64,000 nt of DNA from Valencia hispanica (GCA_963556495.2 OY747705.1:5733501-5797500); one strand, 5' to 3'; shown: positions 11,603 through 23,012, counted from the first letter of the stretch. Notes: a model not told the origin generated them from the letters alone. A program made the numbers and translations.

Positions 11603-11880
11603 CCTCTGATGCCATCTCCCCTGAGGCTGCTCCCCTGAGTTCATTCTCCTCAAGGATTTCTTGGTACATATCCTGCAGTTTTGGGCTTCCAGTTCAGACC
11701 TTCTTATGTGTGTGTGTGTGTGTGTGTGGGGGGGGGGGGTTGTGTTCCTCCTGAACCAGGTCATCTGCACTGGGGCTGGCAACCTCTCCTTGCTGATCAT
11801 CAAAATCACTGGTCATTTGTTCCCCAACTTTTCAGAAGCATATTCTGTGCTCCCTCCTTTACATCAATGTCAAGAATAAC
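11603..11880 (-). pseudogene. hAT transposase pseudogene, C-terminal-side exon piece
   Basis: This is the continuation, on the far side of the Harbinger insertion, of the hAT transposase at 15539-16262. In the minus direction it reads about DIDVKEGAQNMLLKS, later DMYQEILEENELRGAASGEM, which fits the segment after VDxRYKD in ZBED1-like hAT transposases, where an MYDEIL-type motif is expected. It ends at a good splice donor (GAG|GTGAGT on the minus strand) near 11602. A (TG)n/G-run (11706-11738) expanded inside it and breaks the frame. Confidence 0.65.
11706..11738. repeat. (TG)n plus G-run
   Basis: About 22 bp of TG repeats followed by a run of about ten G. It lies inside the degenerate hAT exon and contributes to its frame disruption. 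Confidence 0.95.
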
Positions 11881-12407
11881 AATGGCCGCGTTTCCCAAAT
11901 GAGTTAAGAATCTCTTAGCGCTAAGATCTTCTTTGGAGTGCTCTTAAGAACGTTGTGAAAGAAAAACGCGTTTCCCAGAGTCGCTCCTAGCTTAAGAAGA
12001 TCTTTCACTAAGAAGGAAACATAAGATCGATCTGACCCACTCTTAACAGCCTTCTTAGCGATCAAATGCTCAGTGATCATAGCCTGCCACCAGGGGCGTC
12101 TAGATTTCTAGGCTACAGTGATCAAGCTGCTTCAGGGAAATTTATATCCTCCACTTTTTAAAATAATAAAACGATGTTTAATGTTGAAATGCACTCATAG
12201 CTGTGGAGCACTGGCGCAAGAAACATAGGCTAATAGTAGAGAAGAAAAAAATATATATTATTGAAGAACATGTTTAAGTTTTCCACACATCTGCATATGA
12301 GTTTACACATTAAAAACATCAACCACCCTGTAGCATTTCACAGATATCAAGGAAACAGATGTAATTGAACTCAGCTGAACCTAATCCAGAGAGGCTTCAC
12401 CTGCTAC

Positions 12408-12421
12408 TCTATATAAAGGCG
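12408..12421 (+). promoter_or_regulatory. TATA-box candidate of the Harbinger transposase gene
   Basis: TATATAAAGGCG lies about 30 bp upstream of the ATG at 12450. It is well placed to start a short 5' leader for the plus-strand frame. This is inferred from sequence and spacing only. Confidence 0.4.
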
Positions 12422-12449
12422 TTGCCAAAGTCCGCGTGTGTGAGAAACC

Positions 12450-12590
12450 ATGGCTGCAATACAGCACATTCTCGCTGCTAATCAACCGCGTCGCCGAGCG
12501 CGGAGCCAGACGGTTTATATAAATGTTAATGTGCATCAGCACTTCTCCCTACTCGACGTACTGTCAGACCGGGCTGACAGTATGTTAAAA
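12450..12590 (+). pseudogene. Harbinger transposase, first-exon fragment (candidate)
   Basis: A plus-strand start MAAIQHILAANQPRRRARSQ followed by VYINVNVHQHFSLLDVLSDR resembles the N-terminus of fish HARBI1-like DDE transposases. After about 12580 the frame becomes unlike a transposase and no DDE domain is found anywhere in the element. The transposase body seems to be deleted, leaving it facing the convergent Myb-like gene. The assignment depends on remembered N-terminal patterns and on context. Confidence 0.45.
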
Positions 12591-12683
12591 TTACAAATTG
12601 CCTCAGACTTTTTGTTGCTAGGTTTAATACTCATTTCAATGCAAAATGATACACACAACACATGGTTAAAAAGGAAACCAAAG

Positions 12684-12689
12684 TTTATT
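12684..12689 (-). terminator. Poly(A) signal of the Harbinger Myb-like gene
   Basis: AATAAA on the minus strand (TTTATT on plus), about 40 bp beyond the stop codon at 12727-12729. It fits as the 3' end signal of the two-exon Myb-like gene. Confidence 0.55.
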
Positions 12690-12726
12690 GAAAGCATAAT
12701 GGGGAGGAGGGGTGGCGTCTCCGGCT

Positions 12727-13618
12727 TCACTGGGCCGTCTGGACGTCTGCATCACCTGCAATGAATGGGTATTGATTAATGAAATTGAATGGGATACATT
12801 GCGTAATGCTAATAAAACAAAATAGAACTGACCTGTACCTGAATCCTGGGGAAGGATGATTGGAACGGAGATGGAGGGACGGTTGAACTGTGCCTCGGAC
12901 AGCGCCAGCTGTCTCCACTGCAGCTCCAACCTCTCCTGCTTCATCCGGACCATCTCTTCATGGAGAGCAGTTTGTCTCAGGAGCTGGTCCTCAATCTCCC
13001 GCAGCACCACCAACTTTTCCCTCTCCAGGCGCACCAGCGTCTCGCTGCAGGGGCAGCGGGCTATTGTGGGCCGCCTGGTTAAGCCCCCCCACATGGCCGT
13101 GCTGGTTGGCGCACGGGGACAGGGCACGGCTGTGTGGGGTCGTCCTCTCCTGTAGGCGTGCACGCCCCTACTCCGCTCCCGGATGGCTCCTCTTCCTCAC
13201 TTTCTGAGAGGCCCTTGTCCCCCTCAACGTCGATGCCCCCTGTGATGCCTTCAGAGGCCGTCTTCCCTATGATGAAGACTTTCTCTTCATCGGGAGTGAG
13301 GGTCGTCCCACCCGGTGCTCCACCACCCGTGCCCATGGCTTCCCTTCTCACCTTGGCATTCTTCTTTTGGGTCAGGCTGTGAAACTCCTGCCACTTCTTT
13401 CTGACAGCACCCCAGTCACGCAGGCCACATGGGCTGGAGGGGGACATTTTCTCCGCTATAGCCTGCCATATACGGTTCTTCACTGTGATGTTTTTTTCCC
13501 CTTTTGTTCCTCCAAATAAAACCTCACGGTGCTGCCACACCTCGTCCACTAGGACGCCCATCTCCTCAGCGGTAAACGACGGTGCCCGCTTGCTCTTTCT
13601 GCGGCCAGTTTTATCCAT
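12727..13618 (-). pseudogene. Harbinger Myb/SANT-like accessory protein, one frameshift
   Basis: Starts at MDKTGRRKSKRAPSFTAEE (13618), chosen over an upstream in-frame Met because it begins the conserved-looking basic stretch. A Myb/SANT-like DNA-binding domain follows with spaced tryptophans (EVWQHRE, IWQAIAEKM, VRKKWQEFH). Then come an acidic Ser/Glu-rich linker and a coiled coil (LVRLEREKLVVLREIEDQLL through MKQERLELQWRQL). The frame shifts once, in a seven-G run (plus-strand C7 at 13084-13090). An intron of about 75-80 bp is predicted from 12756 to roughly 12830, with a phase-1 junction leading to the short exon ending DADVQTAQ. Related domesticated proteins are NAIF1 and TSNARE1-type Myb-like proteins. 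In autonomous Harbingers this protein helps the transposase reach DNA. Confidence 0.75.
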
Positions 13619-13831
13619 TATCACATGTGTGTGCCAATATTCATGGGGGTATATATGCACTAATGGGCTTGATTACTACTTGGACACACCTGATGGCACA
13701 CACACACTTTAAACAAAAATTAACTTAATGCTACATCCACGTGCTCAGCGCCCTTAAAGGAGTGGGTGATCGATTAGCCTGGCATCGATTGATTCAGTTT
13801 CAGCACCACAGCGGTTGACAACTCCCGTTAA

Positions 13832-15371
13832 AGCAACACTAAGTAAGTTTTGCTCTCTGGGTCCCCCTACAGTTGGGAAAAATGTATTGTTTTCTACTAC
13901 TGTCAAAAAATCTGTTATGGTTACACCAGGGGATTCACATTTACAAGCGATACCCACTAACGTTACAGATTTTCACGTCTTGGGCAGCCTTTGTGTCAAA
14001 TGTCTTCATCCCAGGTACATTTTCTATATTTCAGCATGTCTTATGACAGCGTAGAGCTGTCAGCCATATAATAAAGAAATTAGACCGTATCACGTTATAA
14101 CGTTATTGTAAAAACGTGAAAACCACTTGAAACTAAAATGTTATAACGTGATAGTTTCACGTTTTTACAATAAACTATCACGTTATAATGTGATACGGTC
14201 TAATTTCTTTATTATATGGCTGACAGCACTGTTCTGACGATCTGTGCTACCCCCTCAGAATGTCTTACCGTAGCGCGCATCTGTCAGTGCTACCCCTCGA
14301 AAACGATCTTTACATCCCGAAAACAACAACTGTTAGCTTTGATGTTAAACATAATCATCGGAAAATATTTTTCAAGTGACGGGATTGAAGTGGCAGTTTA
14401 GCAGTAATGCCTAACATAGCAAAGAATTATGAATAACGAAAACTTTTCTTTCAATCAACAGAACATACTACCCGTTTAATATAAAGCTAAAACTAGCACA
14501 TAAAGATGCACTAAAAACCATGATCAGAATATCCTACCTGTTAAATAGGCCTACAGATGAATAGCACACTCTGGAAATCTGTTAGTTTGTAAAGCAGCGA
14601 ATGAATATATACCAAGCCGGTAAGACATAGAGCAGATAGTAGTATTATTACTCCAAAATATTAAAATGTAGTAGGCTATGATTATAAGCACAAATGGCCT
14701 GCAAAATACATTGCATTTACTGTACGACTCTAATTAATGGGACTTGTTTACATGCAGTGTAACGATATCACAGAAGTGAAACTAACATAGGCTACAAGAG
14801 GTGTCATGTAAACTTGAAACAAGTAGCTTAAGGAAAGCCTTAAAATATTTTGAATTAAAATTAGCCAGTAATAAAATTATTTGAATAAAACTCACAGTAA
14901 ACTTCAAAGAAATAAAACAGACAAAATGGATCTTCCAGGTAGGAATTCTTGATGACAGATTTGCAAAGTAAGCGAATTGTGACGTAACATCGAAATGTGC
15001 ATGTCGGTAGCACAGATAGTCGGAACACCGGTGTACAGATGAATACAATTTCGGCTCCGTCATGATGACAATTGTTCAAGCTACCTGCTGCTAGGTATCT
15101 TCCATTTATATGTACCTGCCGAGTATGCTCCACCCAGAGAGCCTTACAGGACGCTGCACCTACTGGCTTTTGTGAAGCCTGCCGTAAAGTAAGTCGCATT
15201 TGAACTACAAAACCACTACCCAACGACCCAAAGTTACATAGTGCTGTCATGGCCGATAGAGGGCCGCAAAGCGAATGCAGAAGTGCCGTTTCACCCTGTT
15301 ATGAGTTGATCAAACACTGACACGAGTTCGGAAACATTATTTTAAGGTAAAAAAAACTCTTTAGTGTTGCT
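13832..15371. mobile_element. TTAA-flanked DNA element, 1.54 kb, nested in Harbinger
   Basis: Ends AGCAACACTAA and its complement form an 11-bp-class inverted repeat, each bordered by TTAA (13828-13831 and 15372-15375). TTAA duplication is typical of piggyBac and Kolobok elements. The termini do not start CCC as in piggyBac, so Kolobok-like or another TTAA group is possible. No transposase motif was seen inside, so the copy is probably non-autonomous. It contains a palindromic MITE. Confidence 0.75.
14056..14227. mobile_element. Palindromic MITE/foldback, 172 bp
   Basis: The arms begin GCTGTCAGCCATATAATAAA and are complementary over about 45 bp almost perfectly. They continue with TATAACG and TTGTAAAAACGTGAAA after a small offset. 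The centre carries further CACGTTATAACGTGATA half-palindromes. The unit can fold into one long hairpin. No clear target duplication was found, so the superfamily is unknown. Confidence 0.85.
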
Positions 15372-15538
15372 TTAAGAGCTTCTTAAGAAGCTTCTTAGGC
15401 TTAATCTTAAGGTTCTCCTAAGAAGACAGTTAGGAACGCTTCTGGGAAACACCCGTATCTTGGCGCTCCTTCTTAGCCGAACCCTTCTTAGGAGCCTTCT
15501 TAAGTCTTTAAGAACGATCGCATTTGGGAAACGCGGCC

Positions 15539-16262
15539 AATCTTTGTAACGAGCATCAACTATGGTTGCAATGGCATAAAGAAGTACTCCTTGCACATAC
15601 CTGAAGCGATTGCTGAGAGCTTCCAATAGTGTTTTGCTGTTTTCACCCCTTTGTCCTGTTCTTCGTCACTTTTGGTAAGCAGCCGCGTCAGGGACACCAC
15701 ACCAGGGATGACATCTGCAGCAGTTGCCACAGATGAGCTGATGTCCCTGTTTAGCTGTTCAAGGATTTCCAGTAGGCTAATCAGCAGCATATGCACTTAA
15801 AGCCCTCTTCTGTTCTACCAGACTGCATCGTGTAAAAGGAAGCATTCCACCTGGTGGTGAAATCTTGTGGCAGCTTTTTAACAGTCATGTTTAGTTCTTT
15901 TTGTATGTCTTCCAAACTACTGTAAGCCTGTAATGAGTGCTTGAAATGTCCAACTACTTTCTTCCTTACAGCCAGGGCCTCTGCAATGGTGTGTTGAGAC
16001 ACGGCACCTCTGTTCGCCGCCTACTGTAAGGTGTGTGCCTTGCAGGGCAGACTTTTCACATCAAACTCCATCATAGCTTTAGCCATGTTATGAGCATTAT
16101 CCCTCACTACAGCATGCACTTTCCCCTTGGGGAATTTCCATGCCTCAAACATCCCTTCAAAAGCATCTGACATCATTGCTGCTGAATGAGAACTACGGCA
16201 CTCTTGGGAATGAAGCACAGCCGTTTTCAGCATAAATTCCTTATCCAGCCATTGGGCTCTAG
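15539..16262 (-). pseudogene. hAT (ZBED1-like) transposase pseudogene, central part
   Basis: Minus-strand pieces in order from the right: AQWLDKEFMLKTAVLHSQE, then FPKGKVHAVVRDNAHNMAKA, KSLPCKAHTLQ, then VVGHFKHSLQAYSSLEDIQ, LPQDFTTRWNASFYTMQS, then SSVATAADVIPGVVSLTRLL, ending ATIVDARYKD at the Harbinger junction. These are the catalytic-core motifs of fish ZBED-type hAT transposases, including the first Asp (RDNA) and the conserved RW. Several frameshifts and stops separate the pieces, and the BED finger is missing on the right. The rest continues at 11603-11880. Confidence 0.85.
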
Positions 16263-19200
16263 CTAAGCATGCTAACCTGGTTCAACACTTGAAGACTAGA
16301 TATCTGTTGAGAAGTTGGTTGAAACAGCATCTTAGATTAGCTTCTCGAGGAGACTGTGTACGGGATTGTACAACTTGCTCAAGCAGATATCCATAAAATA
16401 CAGACGACTAGGTATGACAAAGCGTGGCTCGAGACCTTGAGCTTGCTGAATCTGGTGTCTTGCATGATTGAAACTGGTTATCCAGTGCTATAGACCCTAT
16501 GATTTTCTGTCTGTTGGCTTTCGCTCTGAAGTGGTCCTTGTTGCATTTTTGTATCCATCTACTCATTAACGGTCAATTGGACATTTTTTCCTCCATGTTG
16601 CTCCTTTTTTCCGTTTTGCTGCACAAACGCTGCGTGGATCTCCGGAGCATTCTTCTTGAGATTGGAGATAAAATTTGAAATATTGAAGAAAAACACCTCC
16701 TCGCATAACCTCCGCTTAACAGTCATTACAAATGGCAATTTTAATGTCCAGAGACAGTTTTAAATACTTTCAACTCAAAGGCATGATGACGAGTTCACTT
16801 ACAAGTGGCAAGTGACGACACAGCTTGATGATATCAAGTGTGCACCGATAGATATAGAATTCAATGTCTTCTGAATATTCAGACACTGAAGGAAGATGTT
16901 CTACATAACAGAACTGTTCATGACTGATAAATTAAAATAGAACCATATATGTACAAGTATATAGAAACCAATCATTACTGCAACCATGGCCTGTATATTA
17001 GATAGTAGATTTTGACATCTGGTTTGTAGCTTCAGGGGATTTTTCTAACTTGAAATTCTCTTCTTCTAAATAAAATATAAAAAGTAGAAGTCTCCTGAAA
17101 ATGGTCGGCATGACCTAAAAACTTAATGCCTCAGACAAAAACAGGGAGAGATGATGACTTAAGCAGGAAACAAGTATTCTATTAGAAACCTCAACTTCTT
17201 CAAGATGCATTATTAGTTCTGCTGTCCGCCCAACTGTACGACTGATGGCAGCATGAGGACCTCTCCTCACAAGTTAAAGATACAATTTTTGTAACAAATG
17301 AGCTGTCGACAGATGATAAGTGGCGGATTTGGAAAACACCCAAATGGATTTCGCATCAGACTATCACAATCACAGAATTTGGTCTGCCTGGATGCTCCAG
17401 TTACAGATGAATAGAAAAGCAAGCATATTGATTCACCACAGGCCTGATGACACTATCGCTGTAAAAGGGTCCCAACTAAATGAGATACACAGTGTCAAGA
17501 GGCTAAAAAGGGAGAACAAACTTGTCATTTCACATAATGCTCCTCCTATCGTATCAAATTTAGATGCAAATAACTGTCCTTACATGTAAGCTGGAACGCT
17601 GGCTGAATATCTAATTAGAATCTGTATCCTCTCTAAAGATGAGTTCTTTGATCCACTGTACACTTCTAATCTGCTTAAATGTTTTATTGATATACGAGGT
17701 CATGCAAAAAGCCTATTGAGTCTACATGACATACATACAGATCCAGAAATGATTACAATTATATGGAAGAAGAAAATGATTTATTTTTGTATATTTGCAT
17801 ATTTATATAAACAGCTCTTCATAACTGTAACTTAGTAGACAACTTTTCAGTAGACTAGGAGTGATTTGATGCAGTGATTAGGCAAAAAATGACTTTAATT
17901 TTTGCTGATTCCTTATGTATTTCCAGCATTTTAAGTATCTCAGTCAAGCTTGGAAAATGTGACAGTTTCTAAATGTTCTGAAAGAAAAATCATTTGTAAA
18001 TATGACATTCAGATTTAGACACTTATTTGCATCTCAGCAGGGAAAATGACATGAATTTGGATCAACATCTCTATGAAAAACAATAAAACAGTGAGTATGA
18101 GCAGTAAAACAAATATCTGGTCATTGAAAAAGAAAAAGAAACTCTTTAAATGAAAACACCTAAACACAAATCTTTAATAAACAGATTTCTGGCTCAAATC
18201 TTTTGTCACAGGATTGTTTTAGGCTGTGAAGAAGAGAAGGAAAGAGGAAAGTTATGTTTAAACCGATTTCCTGGTTTTCCTAGCTATTTAGGCTGCTCTA
18301 AATGACACTGAAACCTCATCACACCACTAAGAAAGGATGTTGTAGACTGTATTGATCATCATTTTGAAACTGGATTGTATGAGCTTACTATAAACAACAG
18401 CTCTGCAGTTATCTTAAGCATTTTGTCAAAATGACATAACCCAAAGTGAATGGTAAAAATACATATAGTAGCAGATCATCTCCAGCTACTCTATCCCAGT
18501 GAGATGAGATGAGATGAGGACTGATCCTAAGGTGTTTATTTTGAACTGAAGAATGAGATCTGTTCTTTTCTCATCTTGCACATTTCTACACCCAAATGAC
18601 ATTCACAGCTAAACTTGCTCACTTTTGGGACATTTTTTCACTACTCAAGCAGTTTAGCATCTCTCTTCAAGTGAAAAATAGCAACATATTTTTTTTTATT
18701 GCAGACAAAGTACAAGCTTTCTAAAAGAAACTTGCTGTGTGGACAAAGAGGGCATGAGAAGAAAGGAAGGACATGTTTCCCCTTTTGTCTCTCCTGAGGT
18801 GAAGATCAGTGAATGTCTCTCGTCCTCCTTTACTACTGATTGAGAAGTTGAAATACTTTCCTTAAGATCCCAAAGAGGGGCACTTGGATTTTGGACCCAT
18901 TTTCTGTGGATCCCACTAAAATGATGTTGCTTTGCCTTCGCCTTTGGAATCCCAGCTTCTAGAAGTGTCCACCGACAGTCCTCTAAAGTTTAGGGGTTCC
19001 TGATCCATTCATAGATGGAACAAACAGCGGACTGTGCGACTGTTTTCAAGATATTAAACCGCAAGTGTAGTTTTACAGATGAACAGAGCTGGCATATGTG
19101 GTTTTGTGTGTGATAAAAGTGCCAAAAATCCAGAAGGATCTACACGGACACAAAAACTAGAATATTGCAGTGCAAAGTGAAACTTCATCTATAGATTTAC

Positions 19201-19470
19201 TGAGGAGGATTAAGATGAAAATATAATCACTTTTTGAGACTGCTGCTTTTTACTTTTATTATTACATTGAAAAGAAATGAATATTTTTCTCAGAATATTA
19301 TTCCAGATTTTTGTTTAATTCTATCCAGTATGACCTAAAAAGTGAACTATTATTGTTACTGGTAAATTTGCTAATTTGGAAGAGTAATTATTTATATTTT
19401 TAATTAATTTCCAGATATTTTAAAATCATTTTTGTACTTGTGACAGTCTATCCTGAAAGGGTTTCAGGAC
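16263..19470. other. 3.2 kb with no recognised feature
   Basis: AT-rich sequence without terminal repeats or family motifs that I can identify. A plus-strand 89-codon frame at 17320-17589 has no recognisable domain. A short GAGAT repeat occurs near 18500. It may hold old unclassifiable repeats. Confidence 0.45.
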
Positions 19471-19800
19471 AAAAATGGATCCCCTCAGAAAGTTGGCTGC
19501 GCCTAGTCCATAAAAAGTTATGAACAGAATCGGTGACAAATGGCAACCTTTGCAAAGTCCAACTTTCACTGAAACGAGTCCAGCTTACTGTTAGAAATAT
19601 GAACAAAGCTCTGACACCGGTCGTACAGGGACCGAACAGCTTGTATCAAGGGTTCTGGTACCCCATACTCCTGGAGTACCCCCCACAGGATTCCTAGAGG
19701 GGCTCGGTCAAACGCCTTCTCCAAATCCACAAAACACATGTAAACCGGCTGGGTGAACTCCCATGCATGCTCCAGGACCCTGCTGAGGGTGTACATGTTG
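19471..19800 (-). pseudogene. RTE LINE fragment (second copy)
   Basis: Minus-strand reverse transcriptase fragment of the 1.0-kb family: MYTLSRVLEHAWEFTQPVY, FVDLEKAFDRAPLGILWGVL, QEYGVPEPLIQAVRSLYDR, then a decayed stretch to the EGIRFG-equivalent region. Both ends are cut. It retains the GILWGVLQEYGVPEP block that the first copy has lost. Compared with copy one it shows many substitutions. Confidence 0.85.
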
Positions 19801-21640
19801 GACATATTGGATTTTGAACTGTGTCTTGGCAAGTCAGAGGGTGTAAAGGAGTAAAACCATGAAAATGTCCTTTCCTGGAAGTGATAACAGACACATTTTC
19901 ATCCGGCTTGTCCACTGATGCGTCTCTTATCCAATTAGATGTGATGTGGTTTTCTGCTTCAAGATGTTTGCATTCATCTATTTGTTCACTTTTTACATTA
20001 AATCGTTCACCCTACTGGTGTATGAAATGTTTAAGAAGTAAAATAGAACTATTTCTGTACTTTGGCATCACATACAAATTTAGCTCATCGAGAAATCTGA
20101 ACTTTTGTTTTTAAAACCACCCTGTTTGTTACAAAAGTGCTATGCTGTATGTCCCCCAGCATGACATTTTCATTGCATGAGTGTCTGAATGTGAAAAAAG
20201 CTTCACACAGCATCTCTGTGATGCTTCTGTCAGATCAAGTATTAATACTTCAAAGAAGCACCATAATTTAGTGTAAAATGATTCAAACATGCAATTGATT
20301 TATCTCCTTCCCTAAAATGTAAAAGCAATATTGCATTGTGTCTGAAGAGGATCTAAGAAAAAGCTCTTAAAAATGGTTTTGACCAAGATGACAGTGGTGT
20401 GATCTGCTTCGCAGCAAAAACTCATTGGAAATACTACGAGCATGTATTAAAATATCTCAGTATGTAATAAAAGTGGTTCTTGGTACATTTGTTTAAATTA
20501 GTACAACCAGTTTCCTGGAAACCTTAAGGGAAGATCTGTATGATTCACTCGTTTTATCTCTACAATGGATACTATTTCAGAGACACGTCTTGTTGGGTAT
20601 TTGTCAAAACAGCTCATGTCCCAAGAGTACAATTAGCAGTTAGATTATATGTATTAGGCTCTGAGTTAGTCTCCACCTGAAGTTGATGTGTTTGAGGCTA
20701 AAATTTGTGGCAAACACAAGGATTTATGGTAATAAGAACATTGCCTGCCATTACATGAAGTGAAAAACCAAGTTAATGTTTGTTAGATTGTTTACAGAAA
20801 GCAGTCTTGTCAGGTGAAGTGTAATGTTATAGGCAATCTTTTTCAATTTTTTGGGAGTTTTTGAGTAATCTAGTCTTCTATGATTAAGTGCTTTGACATT
20901 TACCTCTCATATTACCATTGCTGGTGAACCACCCCAACCCCATTACAGAAATGATATTCAATGCCAGCAGTGCCCTCTTTCAGTAGGAGAATGCACACTT
21001 TCACAATTGAAATATTGTTTTAGAAGACTTTGGGGATCACTGGGAGGTTCGGGTGTTGGGATTAGCCTCCAAACTATGGGGGCCCATACTTACAAGTTCC
21101 AATGCACAAGTTCTGGTGCTGCATTGCCATAATAGATCTTCCAAAGTCTGTTGCAGTACTCAGCAGGGCATAGTGTTCCTAGAGAGAACAAAACAAATCA
21201 ACCAAGACATTTTAGATGGCCCTGAAAGGTGAAAACTTTAAACTAGCGCTTTCAAAATTGCAATAAAATACAAAGGTCTAGATAGTGACAATAAAAATGA
21301 ATGACCAAAAAAAGTTACAGGTATCAGAACATATCAAAAACCTTTGGACTGCTCTTTGTGTGCTTGGAAATTCAAACAACAAACCACAGAAAGTGCTAAA
21401 ATAGAAGGAGCTTCAGACAGTGCCTGCAAAACCCATTAACAAGAACAATCACATTACAGGTATTAGAGCATCTCAAAACCACTTAGATAATGATTGCTCT
21501 TTATGTGCAAGATTTGAAACACATTCCACACAAAATGATAAAATTAGAAATTATGGCAAGTTGAGAACACAGACACCAAACTCCAGATTGTGACTTTAAT
21601 ACCCCTGAACAAAATCAGTCTCATCAATGCAAAATGTGCA
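19801..21640. other. No recognised feature
   Basis: Low motif content. A segment near 20890-21140 includes a plus-strand 79-codon frame with a cysteine cluster (CQQCPLSVGEC), but no matching family is recognised. Confidence 0.4.
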
Positions 21641-21647
21641 TAGATTT

Positions 21648-22090
21648 CTAGAGGTTCTGTTCCAAAAACACAAGCCTGTCTACAGCTTCAGGTCTGAGTG
21701 AAGCCCGGTGATATGTGACCACATTTCCGCTTGTACTAAATACCTTTTCTGATGGGGAACTAGAAGCAGGCACCCACAGATACTTTTTTCCCCAAGTTTT
21801 TCACCTGTGGGAACATTTCTTTATGGTCCTTCCACCACTGCAAGGGATCAGTTTCATTGTCAGCACTCACAGACTGTAACTAGGCAGAGAGTTTTGCATT
21901 TACCAATCCTCTGAGTGATGATGTGACTTTGGAAGAGGGTGTTTCTGCCTTTTTAAAGAAACTTTCAAGAATTTTTCTCTGCATCTGGCTTTGACACTAC
22001 AGGCGTTTCACTGGGCTGTGAAGCAGATAACCCTGCTACACCCTGATCAGACAGTGGAACATCTGCCTCCATCTCCATTATGTCAAGAAG
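21648..22090 (-). pseudogene. hAT transposase C-terminal dimerisation domain
   Basis: On the minus strand DPLQWWKDHKEMFPQVKNLG, then KYLWVPASSSPSEKVFST, SGNVVTYHRASLRPEAVD, RLVFLEQNL and a stop at 21648. This is the hAT family dimerisation region, with the WW motif, the P-x-S-S-x-x-E-R-x-F-S motif and the terminal LxxNL. A single-base expansion in an A-run breaks the frame just before KYLW. Upstream sequence to about 22090 fits the acidic linker but contains stops. It is likely the C-terminal end of the BED-finger gene at 24.83-25.4 kb. Confidence 0.85.
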
Positions 22091-22442
22091 TCATCAGGCC
22101 CAACTCGGAGCAGCTGCTCCTGATGAGATTCTCACCAGCCATTTGCTGGATCTCCTCCTCCCAACACTCAAAAGCTCCCTTGACTCACCTCTATGGCGCT
22201 CAGTCATCAACCTCGTTATGACGCAAAGCTCTTACGACTCCAACCTGAGTTGTATTCCAAGATTCAGCTGCTTCCTATGGGTAAGAGCTTATCCAAGCTC
22301 CTCGCACCACGAGTTCCAGCTCGAATCCAGGTTCATCCATTTCCTCCGCTCCAACTGGACCTTTGGCTCCATCCTCATCCTGCACTTGGAACATCCATCT
22401 TCCAAGCAGTGATCTCCATCTGATCGCTGCAATCGTGACAGG

Positions 22443-22936
22443 ATGACTGAGCCAGGAAATGTTCCAGAAGAAGTAGAGGCCCTTTGTGCTGAAGTGGTCC
22501 ATCTCCGAGGCATGGTCGATCACCTCAACTCCAAGCTTCAGACCATCTCCGACGCCCACATCCGCTTGGCCGGGTTAGTCAACACGCTCCAACAACGGTC
22601 ATCCCCAACGGTCGAACCGCGGATTTTCTTCCAGACAAATGGAATGGCTCGGACGGCAAACCAGATGGCCTGTTAGCAACTCTGGACATGATTTTTGAAT
22701 GTCAGCCGATCATGTACGCCACCCCAGCCTCCAGAGTGGCTCTGCTCACCTCACTGCTGTCCGGGAGAACGCAAGAATGGGCTGCGGCGCTCTACAATCA
22801 GAAGTCTCCTCTGTGCAACGACTACACTCTGTTTGTGGCGGAACTCCGGAAGACCTTCGTCCCGCTGTGCAGTGAGGTCGATACAGAGGGCCACCTCCTT
22901 CACTTGCGTCAGCGCAACCAGCCGGGCTTTAAATAG
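22443..22936 (+). pseudogene. Ty3/gypsy gag fragment
   Basis: Two plus-strand frames make a gag-like sequence. The first starts MTEPGNVPEEVEALCAEV and has a heptad-like helical stretch. The second has ASRVALLTSLLSGRTQEWAA, LFVAELRKTF and LLHLRQ, matching the capsid region of fish Ty3/gypsy gag. A frameshift near 22630 separates them and a stop interrupts the second at 22936. No protease, polymerase or LTR was found, so only a 5' gag fragment remains. Confidence 0.75.
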
Positions 22937-23012
22937 AAGTTACTCTGCAGCCTGGTCCACACGTTCAGCTTTGTTGCTTTGATTATGTTGCCCCTATAAT
23001 GTAAAGTTAGGC

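Larger units (their letters stand above)
11884..15538. mobile_element. PIF/Harbinger DNA transposon, 3.65 kb with insertions
   Basis: Terminal inverted repeats of at least 18 bp, GGCCGCGTTTCCCAAATG at the left and its exact complement at 15521-15538, flanked by a 3-bp AAT direct repeat (11881-11883 and 15539-15541). Three-bp duplications fit PIF/Harbinger. Both subterminal regions are full of CTTAAG/CTTAG motifs and a second GCGTTTCCCAGA-like block, as expected for transposase-binding repeats. Inside are a Myb/SANT-like gene, a transposase first-exon candidate and a nested TTAA element. Without the nested element its length would be about 2.1 kb. Confidence 0.85.

Noticed and set aside
14861..15250. 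129-codon minus-strand gene
   Set aside because: It lies in the non-coding TTAA element and has no domain; its neighbours are repeat text.
22000..22990. Complete LTR retrotransposon
   Set aside because: No pair of LTRs, no primer-binding site that I can defend and no pol region were found; only a gag fragment is supported.
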